DNA of 64,000 nucleotides from positions 57,268-121,267 of the forward strand of contig CM030934.1 of assembly GCA_018136815.1 (NCBI GenBank), written 5' to 3'. This document shows positions 1 through 11,052 of this stretch, piece after piece (the first letter of the stretch is position 1; every line of letters starts with the position of its first letter). This DNA is from Isochrysis galbana. Its lineage: Eukaryota > Haptophyta > Isochrysidales > Isochrysidaceae. The notes under the pieces were generated by a model. The model made no database searches. It was not told the origin of the DNA and was given only the letters and a program-made list of their open reading frames with translations. The translations under genes were made by a program, and so were the position numbers.

Positions 1-549
1 AGAGAGTGGTTAGGCTGAGGCCCACCCACACCCTTGTGGCCAGACATACCCCTTTTGTACATGATTTGGCTGAGTTATCAGCATTTGCAACTTGGAAGGA
101 CAAAATGACAGGAAACAAATATACTATTAGAATCACAGGCCGCACAGGCCGGCGGCCCGCATGCCGCACCGGTCGTGAAGGTGCACACCTGAAGCTGTTA
201 GTGTGCCGGCAGGCTGACCACCCTCCATGCCCATGGCTGACTACTTTGGGGGGGGCCCAGGCCCCCATTGGCAAGAAATACCTAAGTAGGGCGGTCAAAC
301 AGGGGCTTTTTAACGACTAGTAAGGGTTGGGCTGCATTTTTTGACCGTGGCGCGATGCCCAATAAAAAACCTCCCGGGGGGCTACCTGACGCGACGAAAA
401 TCTTCGCCAAGAAATGGTGCGATCCGCCCCCCCTCTCTCCCCCTCCGTCACGCACGCTCACGCTCTACCCGTAAAGATTTGGCGGTCGCGCCCGCGGGGG
501 GATCGGTTCCTTTATATCTAAGCTACATTCGGTATTTGATTCCCGCCCG
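1..549. other. No recognisable gene
   Basis: I see no convincing coding sequence. A stretch at about 283-310 resembles, in inverted orientation, 33052-33075 (a motif reading towards a polyT-like end), so this is probably the edge of a dispersed repeat. An AT-rich hexamer like a TATA box (ttatatc) lies at about 511-517, shortly before the open frame that starts at 550. Confidence 0.3.
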
Positions 550-1257
550 ATGCAGCGCCGTGTCGGGCTGCCGACAGTCCGACCACCCCCTGACCCTCTG
601 GCATCATTGCCCGCGCAGCCCAAACAGCTCCTCACAGCGCGCGCTTCCACTGAAACCTTGCCCGCTTTGTCTTTGCCGCACTACCCACCCCCGCCTGAAG
701 ACGAGGGCGGTGCCCCACCCCCACCCTCCGACTCAGAGGGTGGATACGAGCCCTATACCGAGCGCGCCGGCTACAAGCCAATCGCCTCGGTCGTACCCCA
801 GTCGCCCCTCTCCTCCCGGGATGGAAGCCTCCCAGATGCCCGCAGGGTGCCCGTCCACTCATTTGCCCCCTTCGCCAACGTTCCGCCGCCGATGTCCGCC
901 GCCTCTCCAGGGCTGAGCGCGGTGGAACTGCGCTGCATGGAAATGATCCAATCCATGGCAGCGCAGTTCACCAAGCAGCTCGCCGCGGTCACCGAGGCGA
1001 TCGAGAAGGGTGCCCCCTCTTCACGGGCTGCATCCATCGCCTCCAAACCTGGGGAAGGAGGGCTCGCACAAACTGAAGCGCCACAACCACCCACGTCGTC
1101 GCCTCGACCTCCCCCGAAACCCCCGAAAGCCCCCAAGGGCCGTAAGAGCCATCGCCACCGGCGCCACCGCTCACCGAGCCCCTCGTCGTCTGCGTCCGAT
1201 TCGTCGCATTCGTCGCGGTCATACTCAGACTCGGGCGCTACCAGCAGCCATATATGA
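550..1257 (+). CDS. Pro/Ser-rich Gag-like or SR-like protein, unrecognised
   Basis: A 235-residue open frame. The first 150 residues are proline-rich with acidic PPPPEDEGG/PPPPSDSEGG patches. Residues about 120-155 are a short amphipathic helical segment (LSAVELRCMEMIQSMAAQFTK and following). The end is a basic KGRKSHRHRRHRSPS tract running into a Ser/Asp-rich tail. This order (disordered Pro-rich part, short helix, basic tail) is typical of retroelement Gag N-termini and of SR-like proteins; I recognise no family. Composition is less monotonous than the periodic repeats nearby, which is why I list it. It could still be a chance open frame in GC-rich DNA. Confidence 0.4.
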   Translation: MQRRVGLPTVRPPPDPLASLPAQPKQLLTARASTETLPALSLPHYPPPPEDEGGAPPPPSDSEGGYEPYTERAGYKPIASVVPQSPLSSRDGSLPDARRVPVHSFAPFANVPPPMSAASPGLSAVELRCMEMIQSMAAQFTKQLAAVTEAIEKGAPSSRAASIASKPGEGGLAQTEAPQPPTSSPRPPPKPPKAPKGRKSHRHRRHRSPSPSSSASDSSHSSRSYSDSGATSSHI

Positions 1258-1577
1258 TATCATATATGATATCTCAGTATTAGTTGCTCTAGACCTGATA
1301 CTGAGTGTCATATGACAAGACTAGAGGCTACAATTCAACTAGTTTTACTAGTAATAGTAAAAGTTCGGGCGCGGGAAATACCGGCGCTCCCAGCTCCGAG
1401 CCCCTCCCCCCCCCCCCATGGCCGCCAACCTGATGTGCAGCAACAATGGCGGCGGCGACGACGGCGATGACGAGTGTATCATCGCCGTGGACCGTGGAGT
1501 GGGGGCGGCGCCATGTGGAGACGCTCCAGGAGTGCCGCTGTGGGAGCTTGAAATGGTTAGTCATCGAGCAGCAGCAT

Positions 1578-2178
1578 TAGGGCCTGACAAGAGTTGCTCG
1601 CTCAGACCCCCAAAGTTGCTCGCAAAAGTTGCTCGAAATAGGCCCTAGAAGGGGCAAAGTTGCTCGCAGAGTTGCTCGAAGTTGCTCGAAGTTGCTCGGA
1701 GTTGCTCGTTCATTGTTCATTGCGCCGCGATCGCCGCGCCGCTTGCTGCCAGGCGTCAGCGCGGCGAGAGGGAATGCCGGGAACACTGCAGGGAACAGCA
1801 TATCGGCGCGGGCGTTAGAACCCATGCACTTTTCATACATAAACATGATGTTTATGTTCATGTGAATAAGAAGAGGCAGAGGGGAGGGGGGCGTTCCGCA
1901 AGTAGGTGCTCTTCTATCGATCCACCGATGTTTATGTGGATAAGAAGAGGCAGAGGGGTTAAATAAAGTTAAAGTTGCACGCTCGGCCTATCTATACATC
2001 TAGGAGGGGTAGGTTGTAGGTTGCTCCTCTAACGGGCCTATCTATGGGTAAGTTGCTAGGTAAGTTGCTCGAGTTGCTCAATGTTGCTTGTGGCCCTTAA
2101 AGTTGCTCAAAAGTTGCTCGCCCTCTCAAACACCCCAAAGTTGCTCAAAAAGTTGCCGGCAACTCTTGTCAGGCCCTA
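1578..2178. mobile_element. Non-autonomous hAT element (MITE), complete
   Basis: Perfect 20-bp terminal inverted repeats: TAGGGCCTGACAAGAGTTGC at 1578-1597 and its reverse complement at 2159-2178. Immediately outside are identical 8-bp direct repeats AGCAGCAT (1570-1577 and 2179-2186), the target-site length of hAT elements; the TIR start TAGGG also fits hAT. No transposase is encoded. The interior carries a dense array of the 9-mer AGTTGCTCG, eight exact copies within the first 120 bp and several exact or one-off copies in the last 150 bp, the arrangement expected of subterminal transposase binding sites. All copies point the same way. Confidence 0.88.
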
Positions 2179-2869
2179 AGCAGCATGCAGCATCCGATTC
2201 TAAGTACTGGTACTGAGTAAGAAGATTTTTATCATAATGGCGGGTTTATAAGTGTAGATGTTTGGAGCAAGTATCATATGATATCAGATGTATGACATCA
2301 TACTCAGTTCCATGGCAAGTGTCATATGACGGTATGACGGAACAACTTGGTGGTGTATCGCAGGCGCTTTGTCAAAGCTTTGTGAAAAAGGTTTTGCCAT
2401 ATAGGGATAGGGGCGCCCCGGGCCCCGGGCCCCCTCTAGTGTGGTTATTTCCTTAAGGAGTTTAACAAGTCGAAAATTGTCTAGCGCATGTTTCCAGAAA
2501 GCCGGTAGCGTGTTATTTCCCCGAATGCTCGCCGTGAGGCTCCGTGTGTCGACCTTGGATAAGACCGCCGAACGCCCTAGCGGGGTGCGGCTGAAGCTCA
2601 TTGGTCCAGAATTGTTTTCCAGTCCGCCGATCCCTTGGGAGAAACCTAAGGGCGGCTTTCCTCCTAACCACAACAACTACTGTTTATGGACCAGCCATCG
2701 GCCGCCCACGGGCGGGCGTCCTAAGGCAAATTCAGGGTGATCCCTAGACTAACTCCTCGGCACTCGCACAGTGTGCACCCTCCCAACCCGCTCGCCTCCT
2801 TGCAAAACCGCGTCACAGCCGCAACAACGTATGGATGACAGACCACGCCACGGGCCAACAACTCAACCA
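2179..2869. other. No recognisable gene
   Basis: Contains AT-rich imperfect palindromes around 2270-2330 (tatcatatgatatca, gtgtcatatgac), related to a similar patch at 1255-1315 left of the hAT MITE. The two patches suggest that the MITE is nested in an older repeat. A 130-codon minus-strand frame (2284-2676) shows no family resemblance. Confidence 0.3.
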
Positions 2870-4873
2870 AGTGCCCCCACCCTTAGCTCCGCCCTCGCCT
2901 CCGCCGCTCTCACCTCCGCCTCTTCGTTGTCGACCGCCCTCGCCACCGCCCCCTTCCCCTCCACCGCCCTCGTCGCCGCCATTCACACAGCCGTCACCGA
3001 TGCCACCATCCCTATTGCCGCCGGCACTGAAGCCGCCTTGGCCACCTCCGCCTCGCCGCCCTCGTTCGAATTGTCAAAGCACTCGACGCCAGCGCCCTCG
3101 ATTTCATTGTCGCCACTATCGCCCTCGCAACCAATTCTGTCCCAACCTTTGCCCCCGCCGCTCTCGCCGCCATCCGCACTGCCGCCACTGCCCCTACCCG
3201 AACTGCCGCCACTGCAGCCACTGGACGTCACTGTCGCCGCCGCCGCCCTCACTACTGCCGTCGTCGCTGCTGCCGCAATCACCGCCGCCGCCACAATCTC
3301 CGCCGCCACCATCTTCGCCGCTATCACCTCCGCCTCTCTCGTCTCCCCCGTCCTCACTGCCATCGCTCGTCAACGCCACCGTCGCCGACGCCGTCCTCAC
3401 CACCATCGCCCTAACCGCCGCCTCCCTCACCGCCGCCGCATTCACTCTCGCCTCCACACCCCTCATCTCGAAACCCCTCACTATCACCGCCTGCACTATC
3501 ACTATCGTTGGCGCCACTGCCGCCGATGCCGCCCTCGCAGCCACCATCTCTGCTGCCGCCTCTGCCGCCTTCGCCTTCACCACCGCCATCATTGCCGCTC
3601 TCATCGCCGCACCCATGTCGGCACCTCCACCCTGGTCACCGTACCCATCCCCGCTCCCAGCCTGGCCTCTGGCCTCTGCCTTCATTTCCGCCATCCTCAG
3701 CTGTGCCGCGCATGCCGCCAACCTCGTTGCAGCTATTGTCCTCATCACCGCCTCTGCCGTCACCGCCATCACGGCCCTTGCCACCGCCACCGACGCCGTC
3801 CCCGCCGCCGCAGCCCTGGAAGCTGCCGCCATCACAGCCGCCGCTATCACCGCCGCATCCTTTACCGCAACCCCCACCCTCAACTCCTCCCCCGCCGCCT
3901 CCGCCAGCCCTCACCTCCACCTCCCTCGTCCGTAGCGGCCTCGCCGCTGTCCCCTCCACCTCCACCGCCATCATCGCCGCCGTCCGCACCGCCACCGATG
4001 CCATCGCCAGCGACGACGCCGTCACCGTTGCCGACGCCGATATCGCCACTGCCGTCACCGCCGCTGCCACCACTGTCGTGGCCATCACCCCCACAAGCTC
4101 CGTCGCCACAATCCAGCCGCCTCGGTCCTAGCCACTACGAGCCCCGTCGCCGCCCCCATCGCTGCTTGCGCTCTCGCCACCACTCTAGCCGCTCCATCCC
4201 CCGCCGCTCTCGCCGCTTCCACCCGCGCCACCACCACTCTCACTGTTGCCGCCGTCAACTCGCCTCGCCGCCCCCTCCCTGACCACCATTGCCGTCTGCC
4301 ACCATCCCCCTTTGCCTCTGCCGCCCTCGTGACCGCCTCCGTCACCGCTTCCGCCCTTGCCATCTCTGTAGGCCCTGCCGGCGCCCATGCCACCGCCGCC
4401 CGAGCAACCGCCACCGCCACAGCCTCCGCAGCCGCCCTCATCCTCTCCGCCGCCCCTCCCCAGGCTCCCATCCCCCTCGCCACCACCTCCCGAGCGTGCG
4501 GAGCCTGACTGCCGCTTGCCTGCCAGCAGCTGCCGCCGTGCCTCTCTTCTTCTCCGGGCAACCTTCTTCTCCCCTCCTCCCACGTCACTGTCACGCCTGA
4601 CCCGCCCCACATCTCTGTCCAGCCTCCCCATCGATGTTCGTACTGCAATGCCACATCCACTAGTCCCTTTGTCCACCTCGTCCCAGCCGCTACTGCTCCC
4701 CTCGACCTTACCACGCTCAAATTCCTCCCCATATCCCTCTCCGCCTGCCATCTCCCCTCTTTGTGCGCCCCGCCCGTGCGCCGCGCGCGTCACCACCGCA
4801 GCCCCGCGCGCGGCTCGCCATCCATCTCGGTCCCGCGTCAGAGTTTTCTTGTTGTGGTAGTATAACCCTAGTG
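2870..4873 (+). repeat. GC-rich multi-frame-open dispersed repeat, copy A (reverse orientation to B-D)
   Basis: About 2 kb of DNA with strong 3-base periodicity (ccgccgc, caccgcc variants) that is open in all three plus frames over much of its length and also on the minus strand, giving Ala-rich, Pro/Ser-rich and Arg/His-rich conceptual proteins. The same sequence recurs inverted at 6157-8438, 18276-20300 and 46491-48640 with clear base-level similarity, so it is a dispersed repeat and not a gene. The right end, just after cgtcagagttttcttgttgtggtag, matches the outer end of the other copies. The left end is truncated relative to copies B and D. Confidence 0.75.
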
Positions 4874-5967
4874 CCTATGTCGGATTCGCGAATCGACATT
4901 CGTTAGGCTTCTCTCTTCTCTTCGTTGTTCGGCATTTATCACTATAATACTCCGCTTTCTCTCGTTCTCGGTCAAAAACTTCGCTTGGACGCATGGGATC
5001 TTGGGTCGTGGTGCGCTTTCTCTCTTTCTCTCGAGGAGAAGGGGAGTTGGAAGTTTCCCCACCTTTCTTCGTCGTCCCAGGCGCCTCGCAAATAGGTTTA
5101 AATTTTGGCCCAGGCCAGCATTTCGCGAAATGTTTTGCAAAATTTGGGTGGACCGACGAAATCGAAATTTTTGACCGAAATGTGGGTGCAAGTGCGAAGC
5201 GCTGAAGAACGGCGCATAGCGCCGAAGCGAAATTTGGACCCCGAAGCGCCCTCCCCCCCGTCCCCCGTCGCCTCCCCCCCGCATGCGATCTATCGTAGAG
5301 TTGTCAAATCACTTGTCGGTGAACGACAGAGAACTTATGTTTCCCGGTCGCTGCATTACAGTTGTTTCGACGGGCCCTCACCCTCTCTAATCCTCCCCCG
5401 AGAGAATTCTCCTCTCCCGCCTCGCCTCTCGCGGCTGTCTCCCCGGGTGCCGGGGACTTGTCCGCTTGAGCCCAGTTTTTTCTTATTGTCCCCCAGCGGG
5501 ACTTTTTCTCACACTGTGTACCGTACCCCTTCAACATTCAATGCCTGGATAGCAGGATCTTTAGAGCTTGTCACGTGATGTGGGCACTTTCGTGGGTGTT
5601 TGTGTTTCGTGACGGGTTTTAAGGGGGTCCTTTAAGTAGAACTTATACCGTCCACATGGGGGGGCACTTGCGAAAAAAACAACCAAACCTGAGGTTGCAC
5701 CCTCTTTGTGGTTTTGCCACCCTTGAACTGTCGAGTGCGGGCGGTTCTGGCTAGTGGCTGTCACTGAAATTGTTGGATGATTTGACCATGTGGTCCAGGT
5801 CCCACCACTTGGAGGAGCGTGTGGCGCGGTCGGCGGCCGCTGAGTCGAAGAAAAGATTTTCAACGAATTTGTCGAGTTTATTCGTTATGGTGTTGTACCC
5901 TTGAGCGGCGTCGTCGAGCGCGCTGTGGTTGAGAAGTTGGGGTGGTCTCTCGGCGGGGGTACCACGT
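4874..5967. other. Mosaic of short repeats, no gene
   Basis: Three dispersed short repeats can be seen: an AATTTCG-rich block at 5085-5235 (also at 17940-18075, 45575-45690 and 53280-53395), a 168-bp block at 5352-5519 that recurs inverted at 35165-35336, and a 44-bp block at 5662-5705 (aacaaccaaacctgaggttg) recurring at 16829-16871. I find no supported coding sequence. Confidence 0.55.
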
Positions 5968-6140
5968 TAGAAATTGTAGTCTTGTAAGAGGTCTTGTTGG
6001 CTAGCATCCCTAGCCACATACACCGGACGAGCCATGCACCAACCGCGCACACCCCCATCGCGGGGTAGGGGCTCCGTTGCCGATGAGGCATGGTCCCTCA
6101 GCACTAGGATTAAACTAGGACAACAAGAAAACTCTGACAG
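5968..6140 (+). repeat. 175-bp dispersed repeat R1, copy 1
   Basis: Begins cgttagaaattgtagtctt and ends gaaaactctgacag. Near-identical copies lie at 34832-35010 and 36774-36958, and a truncated copy starts at 16466. Its last bases resemble the outer end of the 2 kb GC-rich repeat, which starts 17 bp further on, so R1 may be one end module of the same composite element. Confidence 0.7.
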
Positions 6141-6156
6141 TCCCTCGGCTCTAGGC

Positions 6157-8438
6157 ACTCGGGTTATACTACCACAACAGGAAAACTCTGACGCGGGGGG
6201 GGAGAGGAGAGGACGGCGGGCTGCCGTTGCGTGCGGGCGGGGCGCGTCCGGCGGCGGGACTGAGATGGATGGCGAGCCGCGCGCGGGGCTGCGGTGGTGA
6301 CGCGCGCGGGGCTGCGGTGGTGACGCGCGCGGGGCTGCGGTGGTGACGCGCGCAGGGCTGCGGTGGTGACGGCGTTCGGCGCACGGGCGGAGCGCACGAA
6401 GAGGGCAGATGGAAGGGGGAGAGGGATATGGGGAGGAATTTGAGCGGGGTAAGGTTGAGGGGAGCAGTAGCGGCTGGGATGAGGTGGATAAAGGGATAAG
6501 TGGATGGGGCATCGCAGTACGTACATCGATGGGGAGGCTGGACAGGGATGTGGGGCGGGTCAGGCGTGACAGTGACGTGGGACGAGGGTAGAAGAAGGTT
6601 GCCCGGAAAAGAAGAGAGGCACGGCGGCAGCTGCTGGCAGGCGAGCGGCGGTCAGGCTCCGCACGCTCGGGAGGTGGTGGCATGGGGTATGGAAGCTTGG
6701 GGAGGGGCGGCTGAGAGGATGAGGGCGGCTGCGGAGACTGTGGCGATGGCGGTTGCTCGGGTGGCGGTGGTATGGGCGCTGGCAGGGCCTGCTGCGGAGA
6801 CTGTGGCGATGGCGGTTGCTCGGGTGGCGGTGGTATGGGCGCTGGCAGGGCCTACAGAGATGGCAAGGGTGGAGGCAGTGACGGAGGCGGTCACGAGGGC
6901 GGCAGAGGCAAGGGGGATGGCGGTAGACGGCAATGGTGGTCAGGGAGAGGGCGGCGAGGCGAGTTGACGGCGGTAGCAGTGAGAGTGGTGGTGGAAAGGG
7001 CGGAAGCGACAAGAGCGGCGGGGGATGGGGCGGCGAGAGTGGTGACGAGAGCGCAAGCGGCGACGGAGGCGGCGACGGGACCCGTAGTGGCAAGGACTCA
7101 GGCGGCTGGATTGTGGCGACGGAGCTTGTGGGGGTAATGGCGACGACAGTGATGGCAGCGGCGGTGACGGCAGTGGCGATATCGGCGTCGGCAACAGTGA
7201 CTGCGTCGTCGCTGGCAATGGCATCGGTGGAGGTGCGGACGGCGGCGATGAGAGCGGTGGAGGTGGAGGGGACAGCGGCGAGGCCGCTGCAGACGAGGGA
7301 GGTGGAGGTGAGGGCTGGCGGAGGCGGCGGGGGAGGAGTTGAGGGCGGGGGTTTCGGTAACGGTGGCGGCGGTGATGGCGGCGGCTGTGATGGCGGCAGC
7401 TGCTAGGGCGGTGGCGGCGAGGACGGCGTCGGTGGCGGTGGCAGGGGTGGTGATGGCCGTGACGGCAGAGGCGGTGATGAGGACGATAACTGCAACGAGG
7501 CGGCGGCATGCGCGGCGTAGCTGAGGATGGCGGAAGTGAAGGCAGAGGCCAGCGGCCAGGCTGGGAGCGGGGATGGGTACAGTGACCAGGGTGGAGTTGC
7601 CGACATGGGTGCGGCGATGAGAGCTGCAATGATGGCGGTGGTATAGGCGAAGGCGGCAGAGGCGGCGGCGGAGATGGTGGCTGCGAGGGCGGCATCGGCG
7701 GCAGTGGCGCCAACGACAGTGATAGTGCGGGAGGTGGCATTGAGGGGTTTCGAGATGAGGGGTGTGGAGGCGAGGGCGAGTGCGGCGGCGGTGAGGGAGG
7801 CGACGCTGAGGGCGATGGTGGTGAGGACGGCGTCGGCGACGGTGACGTTGACGAGCGATGGCAGCGAGGGCGGGGGAGACGAGACAGGCGGAGGTGATTG
7901 CGGCGGTGATTGCGGCAGCGGCGACGGCGGCAGTAGTGAGGGTGGCGTTGGCGACAGTGACGTCCAGTGGCGGCAGTACCGGTAGGGGCAGTGACGATAG
8001 TGCGGATGGCGACGAGAGCGGCGGGGGCAAAGGTGGTGACAGAATTGGTGGTGAGGGCGATAGTGGCGACGATTGTATCGAGGGCGCTGGCGTCGAGTGC
8101 GTTGACAGTTAGAACGAGGGCGGCGAGGCAGAGGTGGCCAAGGTGGCGTCAGTGCCGGCCGCATTATGGAAGGTGGCGTCGGTGACGGCTGTGTGAATGG
8201 CCGCGACGAGGGCGATGCAGGGGAAGCGGTAGTGAGGGCGGTCGACAACGAGGAGGCGGAGGTGAGAGCGGCGGGGGCGAGGGCGGAGCTGTGGGTGGGG
8301 GCAGCGATGGAGGCAGGGACAAGCGCGGTGGCGATGAGGGCCGCGGCGGTGACGGCGGCGGCGATGAGGGGGTGAGGTGGCACTGAGGGTAGTGGCGTGA
8401 CCGGAGGTGCTGTCGCGGGCGCTGGCGAAGGTGATTAA
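6157..8438 (-). repeat. GC-rich multi-frame-open dispersed repeat, copy B
   Basis: Reverse-oriented, longest copy of the repeat at 2870-4873. Left end ggttatactaccacaacagg, right end ggtgctgtcgcgggcgctgg. It contains an internal tandem: a 29-bp unit ending in gctgcggtggtgacgcgcgc at about 6285-6365, and a 63-bp duplication at about 6733-6855. The long minus-strand open frames here (for example 6940-7740 and 7403-8383) are products of base composition. Confidence 0.75.
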
Positions 8439-8559
8439 AAATATAGCATATTCTTGAAGATGCCTAATATTTCGCTAGCCGTTGACCCTCGCACTGGGGA
8501 CTACCCTTGACATCGCCCTTACCCCACCCTCACTCCCCTTTTCGCCCCCCCCCCTCAGT

Positions 8560-8957
8560 CTCTAGCCCGGTCACTCACTAGGGGGGTGCGAAGGGCACCA
8601 TCGGTAATGGGCAAACGAGGACCTAAATAAGCTCCCTATAGATTCTGGTATGAGAGATCAGCAAAAAAAATCCGGGGTCCTCCGGCAAAATTTTCGAAAA
8701 ATACTCAATTTCAGGCCTCTGACAGCCGCGCAGAAAGATACAACGGGCCCCCTCCGGTATAATTTTATCGATGGCCTTCAAGCGCGCCTCTCGCAGCGCA
8801 TTACGAAGCCATGGTCATCACCAGCAAACACGGTCGATACAGCCTGGTTCTGTACGCACCGCAATACAATACTTCTATGATTTCATGGACTTGAACGTGT
8901 ACGTAATTATCACAAAAACTATGAAGACGCTCAACGCTAAAATCGCCAAGGGATAGA
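8560..8957 (+). repeat. ~390-bp dispersed repeat R3, copy 1
   Basis: From the gtcactcactaggggggtgcg block through the sequence around acgctcaacgctaaaatcgc this is about 90% identical to the reverse complement of 41022-41410. Both hold AT-rich segments (aaaattttcgaaaaatactc) in otherwise GC-rich DNA. No coding potential is evident. Confidence 0.75.
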
Positions 8958-8959
8958 GA

Positions 8960-9603
8960 GCCCAACTTCGACCCGCGACCGGCGGCGCCACGAGGCCGTT
9001 CTTGTGCCCGCTCACCGAGTAGATGCCGCATCACGCACCATATCGCGGCATCCCGCCCTCACAGCCACGCCAATCGCGCCCGCCGCCCCCGCGCACCGCG
9101 TCGAAATCAGCCCTTTGCGGGCGCCGGTGATGACGACGTCACGCCCCCAAGACGCACCGTGAGCGCCCAACTTCGACCCGCGACCGGCGGCGCCACGAGG
9201 CCGTTCTTGTGCCCGCTCACCGAGTAGATGCCGCATCGCGCACCATATCGCGGCATCCCGCCCTCACAGCCACACCAATCGCGCCCGCCGCCCCCGCACA
9301 CCGCGTCGAAATCAGCCCTTTGCGGGCGCCGGTGATGACGACGTCACGCCCCCAAGACGCATCGTGAGCGCCCAACTTCGACCCGCGACCGGCGGCGCCA
9401 CGAGGCCGTTCTTGTGCCCGCTCACCGAGTAGATGCCGCATCGCGCACCATATCGCGGCATCCCGCCCTCACAGCCACGCCAATCGCGCCCGCCGCCCCC
9501 GCGCACCGCGTCGAAATCAGCCCTTTGCGGGCGCCGGTGATGACGACGTCACGCCCCCAAGACGCACCGTGAGCGCCCAACTTCGACCCGCGACCGGCGG
9601 CGG
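8960..9603. repeat. 205-bp tandem repeat, 3.1 copies
   Basis: Units start at 8960, 9165 and 9370, with a 29-base partial unit from 9575. Units differ by only a few bases. One minus-strand frame stays open through each unit and includes an SGHKNGLVAPP-like string; I do not recognise the family. It could be a minisatellite or amplified gene fragment. Confidence 0.85.
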
Positions 9604-10040
9604 AGCAATGCATGGTGACCTCCGTAAGGCTGTGAAGGATTCGACGCTCGAGCACTCGCTTATGGCAGCGTACAACACGGATTGAATGTTGAATAATACT
9701 ACTAAGAATATTGGAAGAATGTAAGGCTCTCGACGTCTAGACGTCTAGCTAGACTTGTGACTTGTTGTGTATAAGTTTTTGTGGATGGTTATGAGCTGTA
9801 GCAATACACAATTGTTGTCATTCCCGCTACCTTATCTATGGTTAGTTATGGTGGGCCGCGCGCAGCGCGAAGCTCCGACGCCGTTGGTGTAGCAGTTAAC
9901 TGTGAAGGAGACTTGCTCAGCCCTAGTTACCTGCGAGTTAATAGTAGTTACTTGCGAGTTGGGGGCAGTTAGTTAACTACTAGTGCTATTTAGGAGGTAG
10001 CTAACAAACGCTAACTGAGTTAACTAGTTAACTGCTTCTC
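9604..10040. other. No gene; short inverted repeat around 9893-10035
   Basis: AT-rich compared with its surroundings. The 10-mer agcagttaac appears at about 9892 and inverted at about 10028, bracketing repeats of gttactt/gcgagtt; a small degenerate hairpin or MITE relic is possible. Confidence 0.3.
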
Positions 10041-10302
10041 CTAGTCCCTAGCCTTGGAGGGGGCCTCAAAGACCCCCTGCATGATGCGCAGAGCCATGGT
10101 GGCAACCTGTTCGGTGCCAGTGCTCGCCACCCCGCGCGCTTGCGCGGGTGTGGTTTGGATGGGTTGGATGGGCTCTGAGAGGGCTTTCTGACGAGCCGCC
10201 TCGGGCGGCGTGGGGCGTCCCAGGTGGGGCGCGGTGGCGAGGGTCGCCTGGGGCTCGGGAGCGGTCGCGGCACGCTCCATAGTTCAAACTATAACAATAG
10301 TT
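10041..10302 (-). pseudogene. Gag-like N-terminal fragment, copy 1
   Basis: The minus-strand frame starts MERAATAPEPQATLATAP and continues through a TEQVATMALRIMQGV segment. The same start codon, frame and upstream bases (gttatagtttgaactatgga) are found at 21285-21547 on the plus strand, so this is a dispersed coding fragment. The Pro/Ala-rich start followed by a short helical segment is what I would expect of an LTR-retrotransposon Gag N-terminus, but no diagnostic motif is present. It ends after about 80 residues. Confidence 0.45.
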
Positions 10303-10532
10303 TTCTGTACTCGCCACCATGAAACAATTGGCTTCTGAAACTTTGCACAAGCTCTTATCATAGCATGAGACACCTCTCCATGCATTCACATTGACATTGT
10401 TTTTTGGGTGCAATTCTGAAAAGTCGATTTTTTCCGTCCCCACTCTACACTCTACACAACCTTTGTGTCAATGCGGCATCTCACGCGCCGAAAGCCGAAA
10501 GGCTTCGCATACCTCGGACACTCTATTCGCTC

Positions 10533-10649
10533 GGGGGCGTCGTCGGCGGCTGAGGCCATCAAGGTTCCACGAGTTCGTGGCGATTGGTTGGGGGGCGTCG
10601 TCGGCGGCTGAGGCCATCAAGGTTCCACGAGTTCGTGGCGATTGGTTGG
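10533..10649. repeat. 58-bp tandem duplication
   Basis: Two copies of a 58-bp unit beginning gggggcgtcgtcggcggctg, at 10533 and 10591, essentially identical. Confidence 0.85.
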
Positions 10650-10829
10650 GAGGCTGGGCACCTGGCACCTTGACCAGAGCCAAACATTACATAGACCCAA
10701 CGGTGGGCCCTTCCAGGGAAGCCGTCGCTTTACTCGGTTGGCTACTGGATCATGAGTACCAAGTTCACATGACCAGTGCTAATCCTTCTTCAGTCGCAGC
10801 CGCGTAACTTGCTTCTCCAGGGTGTGGAT

Positions 10830-11052
10830 GGCAAACACATCCATTCCGGGCTAGCTAGTCAGTGTGCGTAGTGTGAATGTTCGGTTTCACAGTAACCGTC
10901 GTTCACAGCCGTTCAACTGCCGAGCGCGCCCGGCTTTCGCTCTCCCACCCTCCCATCCCGTTCTTACTGTGCGTGTGCGTGTAGAGATAAGATTATCACT
11001 ACAAGGCAAACACATCCATTCCGGGCTAGCTAGTCAGTGTGCGTAGTGTGAA
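10830..11052. repeat. 48-bp direct repeat pair
   Basis: The same 48 bases (starting gcaaacacatccattccggg, ending at gtgtgaa) occur at 10830-10877 and 11005-11052, 175 bp apart. Confidence 0.8.

Noticed and set aside
2771..4282. 503-codon plus-strand frame and overlapping 366- and 207-codon frames
   Set aside because: All three frames and the minus strand are open because of 3-base periodic GC-rich sequence; the DNA is a dispersed repeat with inverted copies elsewhere.
8960..9603. Ribosomal spacer or rRNA array
   Set aside because: No rRNA signature bases were recognised; it is a simple 205-bp tandem repeat.
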